Below are positions 44,148-52,960 of a stretch of 64,000 nucleotides of DNA, piece after piece. The position numbers and the translations under genes were made by a program. Every line of letters starts with the position of its first letter. Position 1 is the first letter of the stretch. The notes under the pieces were generated by a model that was not told the DNA's origin, ran no database searches, and saw only the letters and a list, made by a program, of their open reading frames with translations. The stretch is from Kribbella rubisoli (GTDB lineage Bacteria; Actinomycetota; Actinomycetes; Propionibacteriales; Kribbellaceae): positions 1,240,001 through 1,304,000 of the forward strand of contig NZ_SHKR01000011.1 of NCBI RefSeq assembly GCF_004217145.1, read 5' to 3'.

Positions 44148-45080
44148 TCAGCTCGTCAGTGGGAGGCCGGGTGGGTTCACCTCGGATGTGGTGACCGCTT
44201 CCGTGGAGACGTTCCAGCGGTTGAGGACTTTCGCGTAGCTGCCATCTGCGATCACCGCGTTCAGAGCCGCCTGGTAGGCCTTCACCAGGCCGTTGTCCTT
44301 CTTCGTCGTCGCGGCGATCAGGCCCTGCAGCGTCGGCCCCGCGCCGGAGAACTTGCCGATCGTCTCGGTCTCGCCCGACGTCTTCACGTGGTACGCGATC
44401 GACGGGTTCGGCCCGAGGTACGCGTCGATCCGCCCTGAACTCAACGCCAGGTATGTATCAGTGTTCTTCTGGAAGTACTTGATCGTTGCTGCCGGCAACC
44501 CAGCCTTGACGTTCGCCTCGTTCCAGTCGACCAGGATCTTCTCCTGGTTCGTGCCGGACCCGACCGCGATCGTCTTCCCGGCGATGTCCTTGGCGCCGGT
44601 AACCCGCCAGGTCCCGCCCTTCTTCGCCTCGAACGCGATATCGTCCTTGCGGTACGTCGCGAAGTCGTACTTCTGCTTCCGCTTCTCCGTCACGGTGATG
44701 TTCGAGAACCCCACGTCGTACTTGCCGGAGTCGAGCCCGACGAACAGGTTCTCCCAGCTCGTCACCTCGATCTCCGGTTTCAGCCCGAGCGCCTCGGCGA
44801 CGAGATACGCGATGTCGACCTCGAGACCGATCGGGGTCTTGTTGTCATCCGCGTAGAACCCGAGCGGCACGCTGCCGGACCCGAACCCGCCGCCGACGAT
44901 CAAAGTCCCGCGGTCGCGGATCTCGGCCGGCAGCAGTGCGGCAGCGGAATCGTTGCGAGTGGCGGTGATCCGGTTCTGCTCGGCCGACGTATTCACGCCG
45001 GTGTCCGAGGCAGCCGTTGCCTGCGCGCCGCATCCGGCAAGCGTGAGCAGCGCAAGGGAAAGGACAAGAAGCCGTTTCAT
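44148..45080 (-). CDS. ABC transporter substrate-binding lipoprotein 2
   Basis: 310 residues. The lipoprotein signal [17 protein letters not shown] ends with Cys17, and the fold and blocks match protein 1 (TPIGLEVDIAYLVAEALGLK, FVGLDSGKYDVGFSNITVTE). Two binding proteins for one permease suggest a wider substrate range. Its stop is 10 bp from the next start; its start shares one base with the ATPase stop. Confidence 0.9.
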   Translation of the reverse strand: MKRLLVLSLALLTLAGCGAQATAASDTGVNTSAEQNRITATRNDSAAALLPAEIRDRGTLIVGGGFGSGSVPLGFYADDNKTPIGLEVDIAYLVAEALGLKPEIEVTSWENLFVGLDSGKYDVGFSNITVTEKRKQKYDFATYRKDDIAFEAKKGGTWRVTGAKDIAGKTIAVGSGTNQEKILVDWNEANVKAGLPAATIKYFQKNTDTYLALSSGRIDAYLGPNPSIAYHVKTSGETETIGKFSGAGPTLQGLIAATTKKDNGLVKAYQAALNAVIADGSYAKVLNRWNVSTEAVTTSEVNPPGLPLTS

Positions 45081-45832
45081 CAGAGAACCTTCGAGATGAA
45101 AGCGCGGGTGCGCTCGTGGACAGGGTTGTCGAGCACCTCGCGCGGTGCACCCGACTCGACGATCCGGCCGTCGTCCATGAAGATCACCGTGTCGGCGATC
45201 TCCCGGGCGAAGCCGATCTCGTGGGTGACGACGACCATCGTGGCGCCGTCGCGGGCGAGCTCCTTGATCACGTCGAGGACCTCGCCGACCAGCTCCGGAT
45301 CGAGTGCGCTGGTGGGCTCGTCGAACAGCAGGACCTTCGGTTTCAGTGCCAGCGCACGGGCGATCGCGACGCGTTGCTGCTGGCCCCCGGACAACTGCCG
45401 CGGGTACACGTCGGCCTTGTCGCCGACCCCGACCCGCTCGAGCAGTTCCCGCGCGTACGGCTCGACCTCGCTGCGCTTGCGCCGTTGCGCGGACACCGGC
45501 GCCTCGACCACGTTCTGCAGCACTGTCAGGTGCCCGAACAGGTTGAAGGTCTGGAACACGAACCCGACCTGCGACCGCTGCCGCAGGATCTCCCGCTCAC
45601 GCAACTCGTGCAGTTTGTCGCCGCGCCGCTTGTATCCGATCAGCTCACCGTCGATCCGGACCAGCCCGCGATCTACCTTCTCCAGATGGTTGATCGACCG
45701 CAGCAACGTCGACTTGCCCGATCCGGACGGCCCGAGGATCACCGTGACCGCGCCGGCCGGCACGTCGAGATCGATCCCCTTCAGCACTTCGAGATCGCCG
45801 AAGCTCTTGTGCACACCCTTCACGTCGATCAT
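45080..45832 (-). CDS. Polar amino-acid-type ABC transporter ATP-binding protein
   Basis: 250 residues. Walker [11 protein letters not shown]-loop VFQTFNLF, signature [15 protein letters not shown], Walker [14 protein letters not shown] and H-loop VTHEIGF are all present. It drives the importer with the permease and the two SBPs. Start ATG 45832 follows GAGGT. A 4-bp overlap links it to the permease gene. Confidence 0.95.
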   Translation of the reverse strand: MIDVKGVHKSFGDLEVLKGIDLDVPAGAVTVILGPSGSGKSTLLRSINHLEKVDRGLVRIDGELIGYKRRGDKLHELREREILRQRSQVGFVFQTFNLFGHLTVLQNVVEAPVSAQRRKRSEVEPYARELLERVGVGDKADVYPRQLSGGQQQRVAIARALALKPKVLLFDEPTSALDPELVGEVLDVIKELARDGATMVVVTHEIGFAREIADTVIFMDDGRIVESGAPREVLDNPVHERTRAFISKVL

Positions 45833-46722
45833 CGCGTCGTACCTCGTGCGAAGCGGCGCTCCACGTAGTACTGCACGATCGACAGCAGCGTGGTCAGCAC
45901 GATGTACCAGACCGTCGCGACCATGAGCAGCGGTACGACGCGACTGTTGCGGCCGTAGATCACCTGCACCTGGTAGAACAGCTCGGGAATCGCCATCACC
46001 GAGACGATCGACGTGCCCTTGAACAGGCTGATCACCTCGTTGGCGCCGTTCGGCAGGATCGACCGCATCGCCTGCGGCAGCACGATCCGGAAGAACTGCC
46101 GGATCCGTGGGATCCCCAACGCTGCCGCGGCTTCCAGCTGGCCGGCGTCGACCGAGATGATCCCGCCGCGAATGATCTCCGCGGCATACGCCGCCTGATG
46201 CAACGCGAGTCCGAGTACGGCGGCGCCGAGCGGGCCGAACAGGTTGTTCGTACTGAAGTGCACGAACTCCGGGCCGAACGGGATGCCGATACTCAACTCC
46301 TTGTACAGGTACGCGATGTTGAACCAGAACAGCAGCTGCACGATCAGCGGGATCGAGCGGAACGCCCAGATGTAGCCCCAGGCAACTACTTGCAGGAACG
46401 GGCTGCTGGACAAGCGCATCGAGGCGAGGACCGCACCGAGCATGAACCCGAGCACTGTCCCGTACACGGTCAGCTGCACGGTCACCCAGAGTGCGGAGAA
46501 GATCGTCCTGGTGGCGAAGAACTGGAAGAACGTCGGCCAGTCCCAGCCCGGGTTCGTGGCGAGACCGTGCACGAACATCGCAACCAGGACGAGCACAACG
46601 GCAACACCGACCCAGCGCCACGGATGCCGGCGGGCGACAACGGGCAGATCGGCGTCAAGCGGTACTGCGGACGCCGGCGGTCCGGATGCACCGGACACAG
46701 ACGTGACTGACGTGGTGGACAC
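45829..46722 (-). CDS. Polar amino-acid-type ABC transporter permease
   Basis: 297 residues with a 30-residue cytoplasmic lead and five or six membrane helices, and the HisM/GlnP loop [22 protein letters not shown]. Probably a homodimer, as only one permease is encoded. First structural gene after the Cys leader. Confidence 0.93.
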   Translation of the reverse strand: MSTTSVTSVSGASGPPASAVPLDADLPVVARRHPWRWVGVAVVLVLVAMFVHGLATNPGWDWPTFFQFFATRTIFSALWVTVQLTVYGTVLGFMLGAVLASMRLSSSPFLQVVAWGYIWAFRSIPLIVQLLFWFNIAYLYKELSIGIPFGPEFVHFSTNNLFGPLGAAVLGLALHQAAYAAEIIRGGIISVDAGQLEAAAALGIPRIRQFFRIVLPQAMRSILPNGANEVISLFKGTSIVSVMAIPELFYQVQVIYGRNSRVVPLLMVATVWYIVLTTLLSIVQYYVERRFARGTTR

Positions 46723-46833
46723 GATGAGACTCCCTGGCGGTGGGCAGGCTTCGCGGGCCCTGCGGCGGCGGAGGGCAAGGGGCAGCAGGCGCCCGCACGC
46801 GGACGCCGTCAGCTGGAGACGCGGTGACTCAGG

Positions 46834-46908
46834 TCAGCGCAGACACAGCGCGCTGGAGACCCGGAGAAGGTCGATGTGGAGGCGGTAGTACGGCGGCTTG
46901 CGCGTCAT
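46834..46908 (-). CDS. Cys-responsive attenuation leader peptide
   Basis: 24 residues, MTRKPPYYRLHIDLLRVSSA then LCLR and stop, matching the actinobacterial 'HxDLxRV...C' leader peptide family found before sulfur assimilation genes. AGGAG lies seven bases before ATG 46908. The single Cys codon three codons from the stop would sense charged tRNA-Cys; the 110 bp between it and the permease gene are GC-rich with CGGGC/GCCCG stems that could terminate transcription. It marks the whole operon down to 35005 as sulfur-controlled. A -10-like CATACT lies at about 46946-46941. Confidence 0.75.
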   Translation of the reverse strand: MTRKPPYYRLHIDLLRVSSALCLR

Positions 46909-47249
46909 CCCCGTCTCCTCTCGTCGCTCGTGTCATTTCAGTATGGGACGCCATTGAAAGTTTAGTAAGTCGGTCGACAAAGCTCTCAATATATGGACGG
47001 CTTATACCGGCGCGGAGGGCCTGGTCGGCGCCAATTCGGCGGTGATCCGCGTCACGCCGATAGTTGAGTCTTCACTGGGCAGGTTCACGCCTGAGCGCGT
47101 ACACGGCGGCAGGACGCTCTCACCGAGCGTGTTCGATTTCGTTCATCTCGTCGCAACTTGTGTTTGAGGCGTTTGAGAGCTCCTCGTTATGGTCGTTGAG
47201 GTCGCCGTACCCCCTCAACGGCGAACGCCCCTCCCTGGAAGGTTTTCTC
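46909..47249. other. Intergenic region with hairpin before M23 peptidase
   Basis: 341 bp between divergent transcription units. It holds the promoter area of the sulfur operon (AT-richer stretch 46935-47005) and, near the peptidase, an 8-bp stem CGTTGAGG (47194-47201)/CCTCAACG (47213-47220) with an 11-nt loop, 30 bp before its start. I looked for the conserved blocks of the c-di-AMP (ydaO) riboswitch, which often precedes such genes in actinomycetes, and did not find them. Confidence 0.4.
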
Positions 47250-48167
47250 GTGCCTACGCACCAAGACGTGCCGGAAGCTGATCGGCCGGCACCGCGTCGT
47301 CCGGCTGCCCCGCGCCGGGTGGCCAAGCACCGCTCACTCAGTCGACTCGCAACCCGCCGTACCCAGCTGATCGGTCTGACCGCCGCTCTGGCTGCCGCAG
47401 CCGGGACCACCGCCGTCGGGCTCAGCTCGTCGGCCGCCGGTCCGGCCGCCGCGAACGAAGGCACCGGCCTGAGCCCCTCACAGGCCGGCGCCCTCACCTC
47501 GGCGCGGATCGACCGCCGGGACCTCGGGTCCCGCGACGCGTCCCGGATCGACCTGTCGCTGGCGGCGACCCAGAAGGCAGCGGCCGACAAGGCCGCCAAG
47601 CAGCGCGCCGCGAAGCTGGCCGCGAACGCGACGCTGACGCAGCGCCGGGCACTCGCCCTGGCAGCCGCGAAGGCGGCCTCGGCGAAGAAGGCAGCCGCCT
47701 CGGCCAAGGCCCTGGCCGTGGCGAAGCAGGCGGCGATCGCGAAGGCGGCCGCCATCGCGAAGGCCGCGCCGAAGATCGTCCTCCCGACGACCGGCTACCA
47801 CCTGACCGCCCGCTTCAACCAGGCCGGCGGCCGCTGGGCCCACAACCACACCGGCCTCGACTTCGCGGCCCCGATGGGTACGCCGGTCCGTTCGGTGATG
47901 GCCGGCGAGGTCATCCAGGCCGACTGGGAAGGCGCCTACGGCCGCCAGGTGAAGGTCCGTCACGCCGACGGCACGGTCACGTCGTACAGCCACATGGAAG
48001 AGTTCGACGTTTCTGTCGGCGACTCGGTCCAGGCCGGCTCGATGGTCGGCCGCATCGGCATGACCGGCAACACCACCGGCCCCCACGTCCACTTCGAGGT
48101 CCTCCCCGGCGGCGGCGCCCCCATCGACCCCGAACCCTGGCTCCGCAAACACGGCCTCAAACCGTAG
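47250..48167 (+). CDS. Secreted M23-family peptidase with coiled-coil
   Basis: 305 residues from GTG 47250 (GGAAGG seven bases upstream). A basic N-terminus is followed by a signal/anchor helix (TQLIGLTAALAAAAGTTAVG) and a long Ala/Lys/Arg-rich coiled coil (about 110-195). The LytM domain has the zinc motifs HNHTGLDFAAP and GPHVHFEV. It cuts or positions peptidoglycan cross-links at the cell surface; all catalytic residues are present, so it should be active. Confidence 0.88.
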   Translation: MPTHQDVPEADRPAPRRPAAPRRVAKHRSLSRLATRRTQLIGLTAALAAAAGTTAVGLSSSAAGPAAANEGTGLSPSQAGALTSARIDRRDLGSRDASRIDLSLAATQKAAADKAAKQRAAKLAANATLTQRRALALAAAKAASAKKAAASAKALAVAKQAAIAKAAAIAKAAPKIVLPTTGYHLTARFNQAGGRWAHNHTGLDFAAPMGTPVRSVMAGEVIQADWEGAYGRQVKVRHADGTVTSYSHMEEFDVSVGDSVQAGSMVGRIGMTGNTTGPHVHFEVLPGGGAPIDPEPWLRKHGLKP

Positions 48168-48209
48168 ATCCGCTAGCGTTCCCCCACACACTTCCAAGAG
48201 GGGGAACTC

Positions 48210-48902
48210 TTGAAGCTCTACAAGACGACGCTGGCTCTGCTTGCTCTGATGGCATCCAGCCTTGTCATGGTCCAACCGGGCCAGGCGGCCACCACGCGCG
48301 CCACGGCGGCGACCTGCTCGTTCAAGGTGCCGCCGAGGCTCGCGATGAGCGCAGCTAACACGCACTACGCCGTTCCACTCGGGAGCGACTGTCCGGCCAC
48401 GATGGTCAAGGGTGCCTGGACGGCGACCTTCAAGAACGGCAACGTCGAGAGTGTCCTGTGCCAGAACGGCAAGTGCCCGGGCGTCCAGCTGCCGACGAAC
48501 TACGTGCCGGTCGGCAAGGTCACCTGGGTGGGCGACGCCTCCGGCGGCGTCGACCAGAACAACCAGAAGGTTGCGACCCTGCTGCCTGCCTACACGGAGG
48601 TCCGGTTCGGCTCGTCCGCGAGCGTCAACGCCGGGCGCAAGGGCACGAGGACCGCCTTCCTCACGACGGTCTGGTACTTCAACCCGACGACCAACACGTA
48701 CTCGCGCTGGGCCGGTCGCAAGCTCCTGCTGCAGTACCAGGAGATCGGTACGACGACCTGGAAGGGCCTCGCGTACACCACCACGAACGCCAGCGGGCAG
48801 GCGGCGTACACCTATTACCCCGGTCGGACCCGCAGGTATCGCGTGTACGTGCCGGCGTCGACCTCCGTCTGGGACTACTACAGCCCGACCATCAGCCGCT
48901 AG
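48210..48902 (+). CDS. Secreted protein of unknown function
   Basis: 230 residues from TTG 48210, preceded by AGAGGGGG. The signal peptide is MKLYKTTLALLALMASSLVM, cleaved near GQA-ATT. The mature part is beta-rich with two Cys pairs and a final Ig-like strand set (KLLLQYQEIGTTTWKGLAYT, GRTRRYRVYVPASTSVW), the 'Ig-like repeat' pattern of secreted actinobacterial proteins. No enzymatic motif is seen. Confidence 0.68.
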   Translation: MKLYKTTLALLALMASSLVMVQPGQAATTRATAATCSFKVPPRLAMSAANTHYAVPLGSDCPATMVKGAWTATFKNGNVESVLCQNGKCPGVQLPTNYVPVGKVTWVGDASGGVDQNNQKVATLLPAYTEVRFGSSASVNAGRKGTRTAFLTTVWYFNPTTNTYSRWAGRKLLLQYQEIGTTTWKGLAYTTTNASGQAAYTYYPGRTRRYRVYVPASTSVWDYYSPTISR

Positions 48903-49405
48903 AGCATCTTCGCCATGTCGAGGGCGGCTATCAGGTCGCCCTCGATGAGGAATTCGTTGGGGTGGGTGCCTTCGACGATGTAGCCGTGGCGTTCGTAGAG
49001 GCGGCGGGCTGCGGCGTTGGTGCTGTGGACGTGCAGGCTGATCTTGCGGGCGCCGCGGAGCCGGCCCTCGGCCGTGGCCGCATCCAGGAGCGCGGATCCC
49101 ACACCCAGGCGGCGCGCGGTGGGTGCGGTCGCGAGACCGTTGATCGTCAGTACGCCGGCGCCTTCCGGGAACGGGTACTTGTTCTGCAAGCGCAGATACC
49201 CGACCACCTCGCCGTCGTACTCCGCGACCAGATGCGCCTCCGGACCGCTACGCGCGAAGAACGTGTCCGTCAGATTGTCCTGGTACGACGGGAACCCCGA
49301 CGACGCGTCCCACGAGATCTTCTCGATCGCCAGCAGCGCGGCGTCGTCCTCCTGGACCGCACGTCGTACGGTCACCTCATGGTCGGCTGAAGGTCGTTCA
49401 CTCAC
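48899..49405 (-). CDS. GNAT-family N-acetyltransferase
   Basis: 168 residues from GTG 49405. Acetyl-CoA motif A lies in INGLATAPTARRLGVGSALL, followed by KISLHVHSTNAAARRLYERH. A RimI-like acetyltransferase of unknown target. The stop overlaps the convergent secreted-protein gene by 4 bp. Confidence 0.83.
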   Translation of the reverse strand: MSERPSADHEVTVRRAVQEDDAALLAIEKISWDASSGFPSYQDNLTDTFFARSGPEAHLVAEYDGEVVGYLRLQNKYPFPEGAGVLTINGLATAPTARRLGVGSALLDAATAEGRLRGARKISLHVHSTNAAARRLYERHGYIVEGTHPNEFLIEGDLIAALDMAKML

Positions 49406-49447
49406 CGCACCATCCTCTCCCGCACACCGGGCCAACCGCTTGCCGGG

Positions 49448-50530
49448 TCAGGTATCGACCGGAGCCTGAGGCAGTACGACGGTCGCGGTCAGCCCGCCGT
49501 CCCCGTTCGCGACGAGCTCCAACCGCCCGCGATGGACCTCTACGATCCGATCCACCAGCGCCAACCCCAGCCCGTGGCCCGCCCCGTACCTGCTCTTCGC
49601 GAACGGCTCGACGAACGTCCGCACCACGGCCGGGTCGAGTATCGCGCCGTCGTTCCGTACGACGAGACTCCCGCGGGCGACCGTGACCGCCACGGCGCCG
49701 CCACCGTGCCGGATCGCATTCTGCACCAGATTTGTTACCAGTTGATGCAGTAACACATCGTTGCCCTCGACGACGGACTCCTCGAGCTCGGACGAGAGCC
49801 GCACCCCCGCCTCGGCCGCCTCCGACGAGAGCGCCGGCCACGCAGACCGCAGTACCGTGGCCAGATCGACCGGATCCAGCTCCACTTCCCGGTTGCTCAG
49901 TGCCGTCAGACTGAGCAGCGTTTCCACGATGTTGATCCCGCGCTGATTGGTCTCGGCCAGCCGCTTCACCAGCTGCGGCACGTCCTGATGCTCGGGATCC
50001 GCCTGCGCCACATCGAGCATCGTCTTCATCACCGCGTGCGGCGTCCGCAACTCGTGCGAGGCGTTCGCTGCGAACCGCCGGTACTGCTCGAACGACCGCT
50101 GCAAACGCTCCAGCATCTCGTCGAACGTGTCCGACAGGTCGGTGAATTCGTCCCGGATGCCGGTCAGCCCGATCCGGTGGTCGAGCGAGCCACTCGCCGC
50201 CTTCCGCGCCGCGGCAGTGATGTCCTGCAGCGGTTTCAGCATCCGGCCCGCCAGGAACCACCCGCCGACCAGCCCGATGATCGCCAAGACTCCCAGCGCC
50301 CATCCGGACAGCGTCACCACCAGGTCGAGGATCTCGCCGCGGGTCGGCGCGGGCTGTTGGTCGCGCGGGTTGGCGGCGGTGAGCGGGTAGTTCGGCACGA
50401 TCCGGAAGACGAGCCAGATGATGCATGCGACCACGGCGCCGGCGACGACCAAGAGACCCGCGTAGCTCAGCGTCAACCGCAGCCGGACTGTCAGTCGGGG
50501 CCGCCAAGTCATCAACCGTTCGTCGCTCAT
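49448..50530 (-). CDS. Sensor histidine kinase (VanS/PhoR type)
   Basis: 360 residues. Two membrane helices (about 18-44 and 72-95) enclose a short 28-residue extracellular loop; then HAMP, HisKA with RFAANASHELRTP (phospho-His H159) and HATPase (NLVQNAIRHGGG, GHGLGLALVDRIV). It pairs with the overlapping response-regulator gene. The short outer loop is typical of kinases that sense at the membrane, including VanS-like ones. Confidence 0.92.
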   Translation of the reverse strand: MSDERLMTWRPRLTVRLRLTLSYAGLLVVAGAVVACIIWLVFRIVPNYPLTAANPRDQQPAPTRGEILDLVVTLSGWALGVLAIIGLVGGWFLAGRMLKPLQDITAAARKAASGSLDHRIGLTGIRDEFTDLSDTFDEMLERLQRSFEQYRRFAANASHELRTPHAVMKTMLDVAQADPEHQDVPQLVKRLAETNQRGINIVETLLSLTALSNREVELDPVDLATVLRSAWPALSSEAAEAGVRLSSELEESVVEGNDVLLHQLVTNLVQNAIRHGGGAVAVTVARGSLVVRNDGAILDPAVVRTFVEPFAKSRYGAGHGLGLALVDRIVEVHRGRLELVANGDGGLTATVVLPQAPVDT

Positions 50531-51189
50531 GGTTCACCGATTCGGTAGCCGACGCCGGGCACGGTGTGGATGACCCAGGGGTCGCCCAGCCGCTTCCGCA
50601 ACGCCGAGATCGTCAGCCGGACCGAGTTGCTGAACGGGTCGGCGTTCTCGTCCCAGGCTTTCTCCAGCAGCGTTTCCGCGCTGATGACCCCACCCCTGGC
50701 CGCCATCAGCACCTCCAGTACGGCGAACTGCTTGCGCGCGAGCTTCACGTAGCGGCCGGAGCGGTACACCTCGCGCCGGTACGGGTCGAGCCGCACTCCG
50801 GCGTACTCGATCACCGTCGGTGTGGCGGCAGCGGGCCGTCGTACCAGAGCCCGGAGGCGTACGACGAGCTCGCGCAACTCGAACGGCTTCGTCAGGTAGT
50901 CGTCGGCGCCGAGCTCGAATCCGGCGACCTTGTCGTCGAGATCTCCGGCCGCGGTGAGCATCAGCACCCGGCATCCGATGCCTTGCGCAACGATCTGCCG
51001 GCAGACCTCGTCACCGCTGATCCCGGGCAGGTCGCGGTCGAGGATGACCACGTCGTACGCGTTGACCGTGACCGATTCGAGCGCGGCGTTGCCGTCGAAC
51101 GCCAGATCGGCCGCGATCGCCTCCAGCCGCAGCCCCGCCTGGATCGCCTCGGCGAGATAGACCTCGTCCTCGACGACCAGCACCCGCAT
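50527..51189 (-). CDS. OmpR-family response regulator
   Basis: 220 residues from ATG 51189 (ATG 51198 also possible). Receiver with phospho-acceptor D51 in VILDRDLPG and Lys in LTKPFEL; the winged-helix output (about 125-220) ends in IHTVPGVGYRIGEP. It overlaps the kinase start by 4 bp. Divergent from the VanY-like lipoprotein, a probable target. Confidence 0.92.
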   Translation of the reverse strand: MRVLVVEDEVYLAEAIQAGLRLEAIAADLAFDGNAALESVTVNAYDVVILDRDLPGISGDEVCRQIVAQGIGCRVLMLTAAGDLDDKVAGFELGADDYLTKPFELRELVVRLRALVRRPAAATPTVIEYAGVRLDPYRREVYRSGRYVKLARKQFAVLEVLMAARGGVISAETLLEKAWDENADPFSNSVRLTISALRKRLGDPWVIHTVPGVGYRIGEP

Positions 51190-51276
51190 ACCACCCATTG
51201 AACCAGGCCGGGCGTATCGAAAACGTATCCGGATTTGCAGACGCTCTCGCAACATCACCTTGGATGAACTGTCAGC

Positions 51277-51840
51277 ATGCTGATCGATCACCGCACCGCC
51301 GTCGTGGCGATTGTTGCCGCAGTCACCTGTCTGGGGCTGGCCTCGTGTACGGCGGCCTCGGCCCAGGACGACGCAACCCCGTCTACCTCAGGCTCGAGCG
51401 GCCCGCCCCGCGCGGCAGACGGCGTACTCCCCGACCACACGTCGGCGTACGACACCGACCTGCCCGGCATCGCCAAGCTGGACCCGACGCTCCGCAAGGC
51501 TGTCCAGCAAGCCGAAACCGCCATGCAGGACGACGGAATCACGATGCAGGTCACCACGGGGTGGCGCAGCAAGAAGTACCAGGAAGAGCTGCTGGACAAG
51601 GCAATCCGCAAGTACGGCAGCAAGAAGAAGGCCCTCGAGTACGTCGCCGAACCCGACGCCTCCCACCACGTAACCGGCCATGCCGTAGACATAGGCCCCA
51701 CCAACGCCGACGACTGGCTCTCCCGCCACGGCAACCGCTACGGCCTCTGCCAAACCCTCACCAACGAAATCTGGCACTTCGAACTGGTCACCAAACCAGG
51801 TGAAGATTGCCCACCGATGACGGACCCCGCGAAGAGCTAG
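51277..51840 (+). CDS. VanY-like D,D-carboxypeptidase lipoprotein
   Basis: 187 residues. Lipoprotein signal MLIDHRTAVVAIVAAVTCLG with lipobox LASC; the M15B motifs TTGWRSKKYQ, SHHVTGHAVDIG (zinc His and Asp) and EIWHFEL (Glu and His). It trims the terminal D-Ala from peptidoglycan stems. The divergent VanRS-like pair suggests control by cell-wall stress or a glycopeptide, which is inferred. Confidence 0.87.
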   Translation: MLIDHRTAVVAIVAAVTCLGLASCTAASAQDDATPSTSGSSGPPRAADGVLPDHTSAYDTDLPGIAKLDPTLRKAVQQAETAMQDDGITMQVTTGWRSKKYQEELLDKAIRKYGSKKKALEYVAEPDASHHVTGHAVDIGPTNADDWLSRHGNRYGLCQTLTNEIWHFELVTKPGEDCPPMTDPAKS

Positions 51841-52358
51841 CTGGGTTCTTGGGGTGGGTCGGGGAGGATGGCGAGGGGGCGTTGGACCCAGGCGACGTCG
51901 TGCCAGGTGTTGAGTTTCCAGCCGATGTTTCGGTAGGTGCCGATCGGTTCGAAGCCCAGGGACTTATGGAGGCCTTCGCTGGCTGGGTTCGGGAGGGTCA
52001 TGCCAGCTACGGCGGTGCGGTAGCCGCGTGCAGTTAGGCGAGCGAAGAGAGCCTCGTAGAGGGCGCGGCCGGCGCCGGTGCGGCGGCGGCCCGGTTCTAG
52101 ATAGACGCTGACTTCGCAGGACCAGCGGTACGCCGCGCGCGGTTTCATCGGTCCGCCGTACGCGTAGCCGATGACGCGATCCTCGTCCTCGACGACCAGC
52201 CAGGCATGGGTCGACTGGGCCTGAGCGATCCGCGAGGCCATCTCGGCAGGACCGGGCGGGTCGATCTCGAAGGTGATGGCGGAGTCGGTGACGTAGGGGG
52301 CGTAGATCGCCGCGCAGGCCTCGGCGTCGGCTGCCGAGGCGTCTCTAACCTGAACCAT
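51837..52358 (-). CDS. Phosphinothricin-acetyltransferase-like GNAT
   Basis: 173 residues, ATG 52358. SAITFEIDPPGPAEMASRI, YRWSCEVSVYLEPGRRRTGA and FEPIGTYRNIGWKLNTWHDV are characteristic of Pat/Bar/MddA acetyltransferases, which acetylate phosphinothricin, methionine sulfone or sulfoximine. It should be a cytoplasmic detoxifying enzyme. Stop overlaps the convergent VanY-like gene by 4 bp. Confidence 0.88.
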   Translation of the reverse strand: MVQVRDASAADAEACAAIYAPYVTDSAITFEIDPPGPAEMASRIAQAQSTHAWLVVEDEDRVIGYAYGGPMKPRAAYRWSCEVSVYLEPGRRRTGAGRALYEALFARLTARGYRTAVAGMTLPNPASEGLHKSLGFEPIGTYRNIGWKLNTWHDVAWVQRPLAILPDPPQEPS

Positions 52359-52364
52359 GGCACG

Positions 52365-52390
52365 ATAGTAGCCACAACTGCCGCTATAGT
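52365..52390. promoter_or_regulatory. Back-to-back leaderless promoters with operator-like repeat
   Basis: Minus-strand TACTAT (52370-52365) is six bases before ATG 52358; plus-strand TATAGT (52385-52390) is six bases before GTG 52397. GCCAC (52371-52375) and GTGGC (52389-52393) form an inverted pair around both boxes, so one regulator (the cupin protein itself) could control both genes. Confidence 0.55.
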
Positions 52391-52396
52391 GGCAAC

Positions 52397-52960
52397 GTGA
52401 TTGACGATCTGTCTCGTTCTCTGGCCTCTACCGTCCAGCAGGCCCGCACCGCGCAGGACCTGTCCGTCAACGCATTGGCGGAGCGGTCGGGGGTATCGCG
52501 GGCGATGATCGGCAAGATCGAGCGCGGCGAGGCGCAGCCCACCGCCGTACTGCTGGGAAAGCTGTCCGGAGCACTCGGCATGACGCTGTCCGAGCTCGTC
52601 GCCCGCGCGGAGAACACCGGCGAGCTGCTGCGACGAGCAAAAGACCAGCCCGTCTGGACGGACCCGGTCACCGGGTACCACCGCCGCGCAGTGTCCCCGG
52701 TGACCGAATCACCGCTCGAGCTGGTCGAGGTCGAACTCCCGGCCGGCGCATCGGTCTCCTACCCGGCCGACGCCTACATCTTCAAATATCAGCAGCTGTG
52801 GATCCTCGACGGCCAACTCCGCTTCTACGAAGGACCACAAGTCCACGAACTGCACACCGGCGACTGCCTGCAGCTCGGCCCACCCTCGGCGACAACCTTC
52901 CACAACCCAGGTACGGCGCCGTGCCGCTACCTCGTCGCACTCGTCAAAGGCCGCGCCTGA
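52397..52960 (+). CDS. XRE-cupin transcriptional regulator
   Basis: 187 residues, GTG 52397. HTH_3 (about 12-65: LSVNALAERSGVSRAMIGKI, ERGEAQPTAVLLGKLSGAL) plus C-terminal cupin (about 105-185; LHTGDCLQLGPPSATTFHNP). Proteins of this type bind a small effector in the cupin and often control neighbouring acetyltransferases. Its last 34 bp overlap the convergent monooxygenase gene. Confidence 0.9.
   Translation: MIDDLSRSLASTVQQARTAQDLSVNALAERSGVSRAMIGKIERGEAQPTAVLLGKLSGALGMTLSELVARAENTGELLRRAKDQPVWTDPVTGYHRRAVSPVTESPLELVEVELPAGASVSYPADAYIFKYQQLWILDGQLRFYEGPQVHELHTGDCLQLGPPSATTFHNPGTAPCRYLVALVKGRA

Noticed and set aside
46909-47249. c-di-AMP (ydaO) riboswitch before the M23 peptidase
   Set aside because: I could not find its conserved sequence blocks; only a simple stem is visible.
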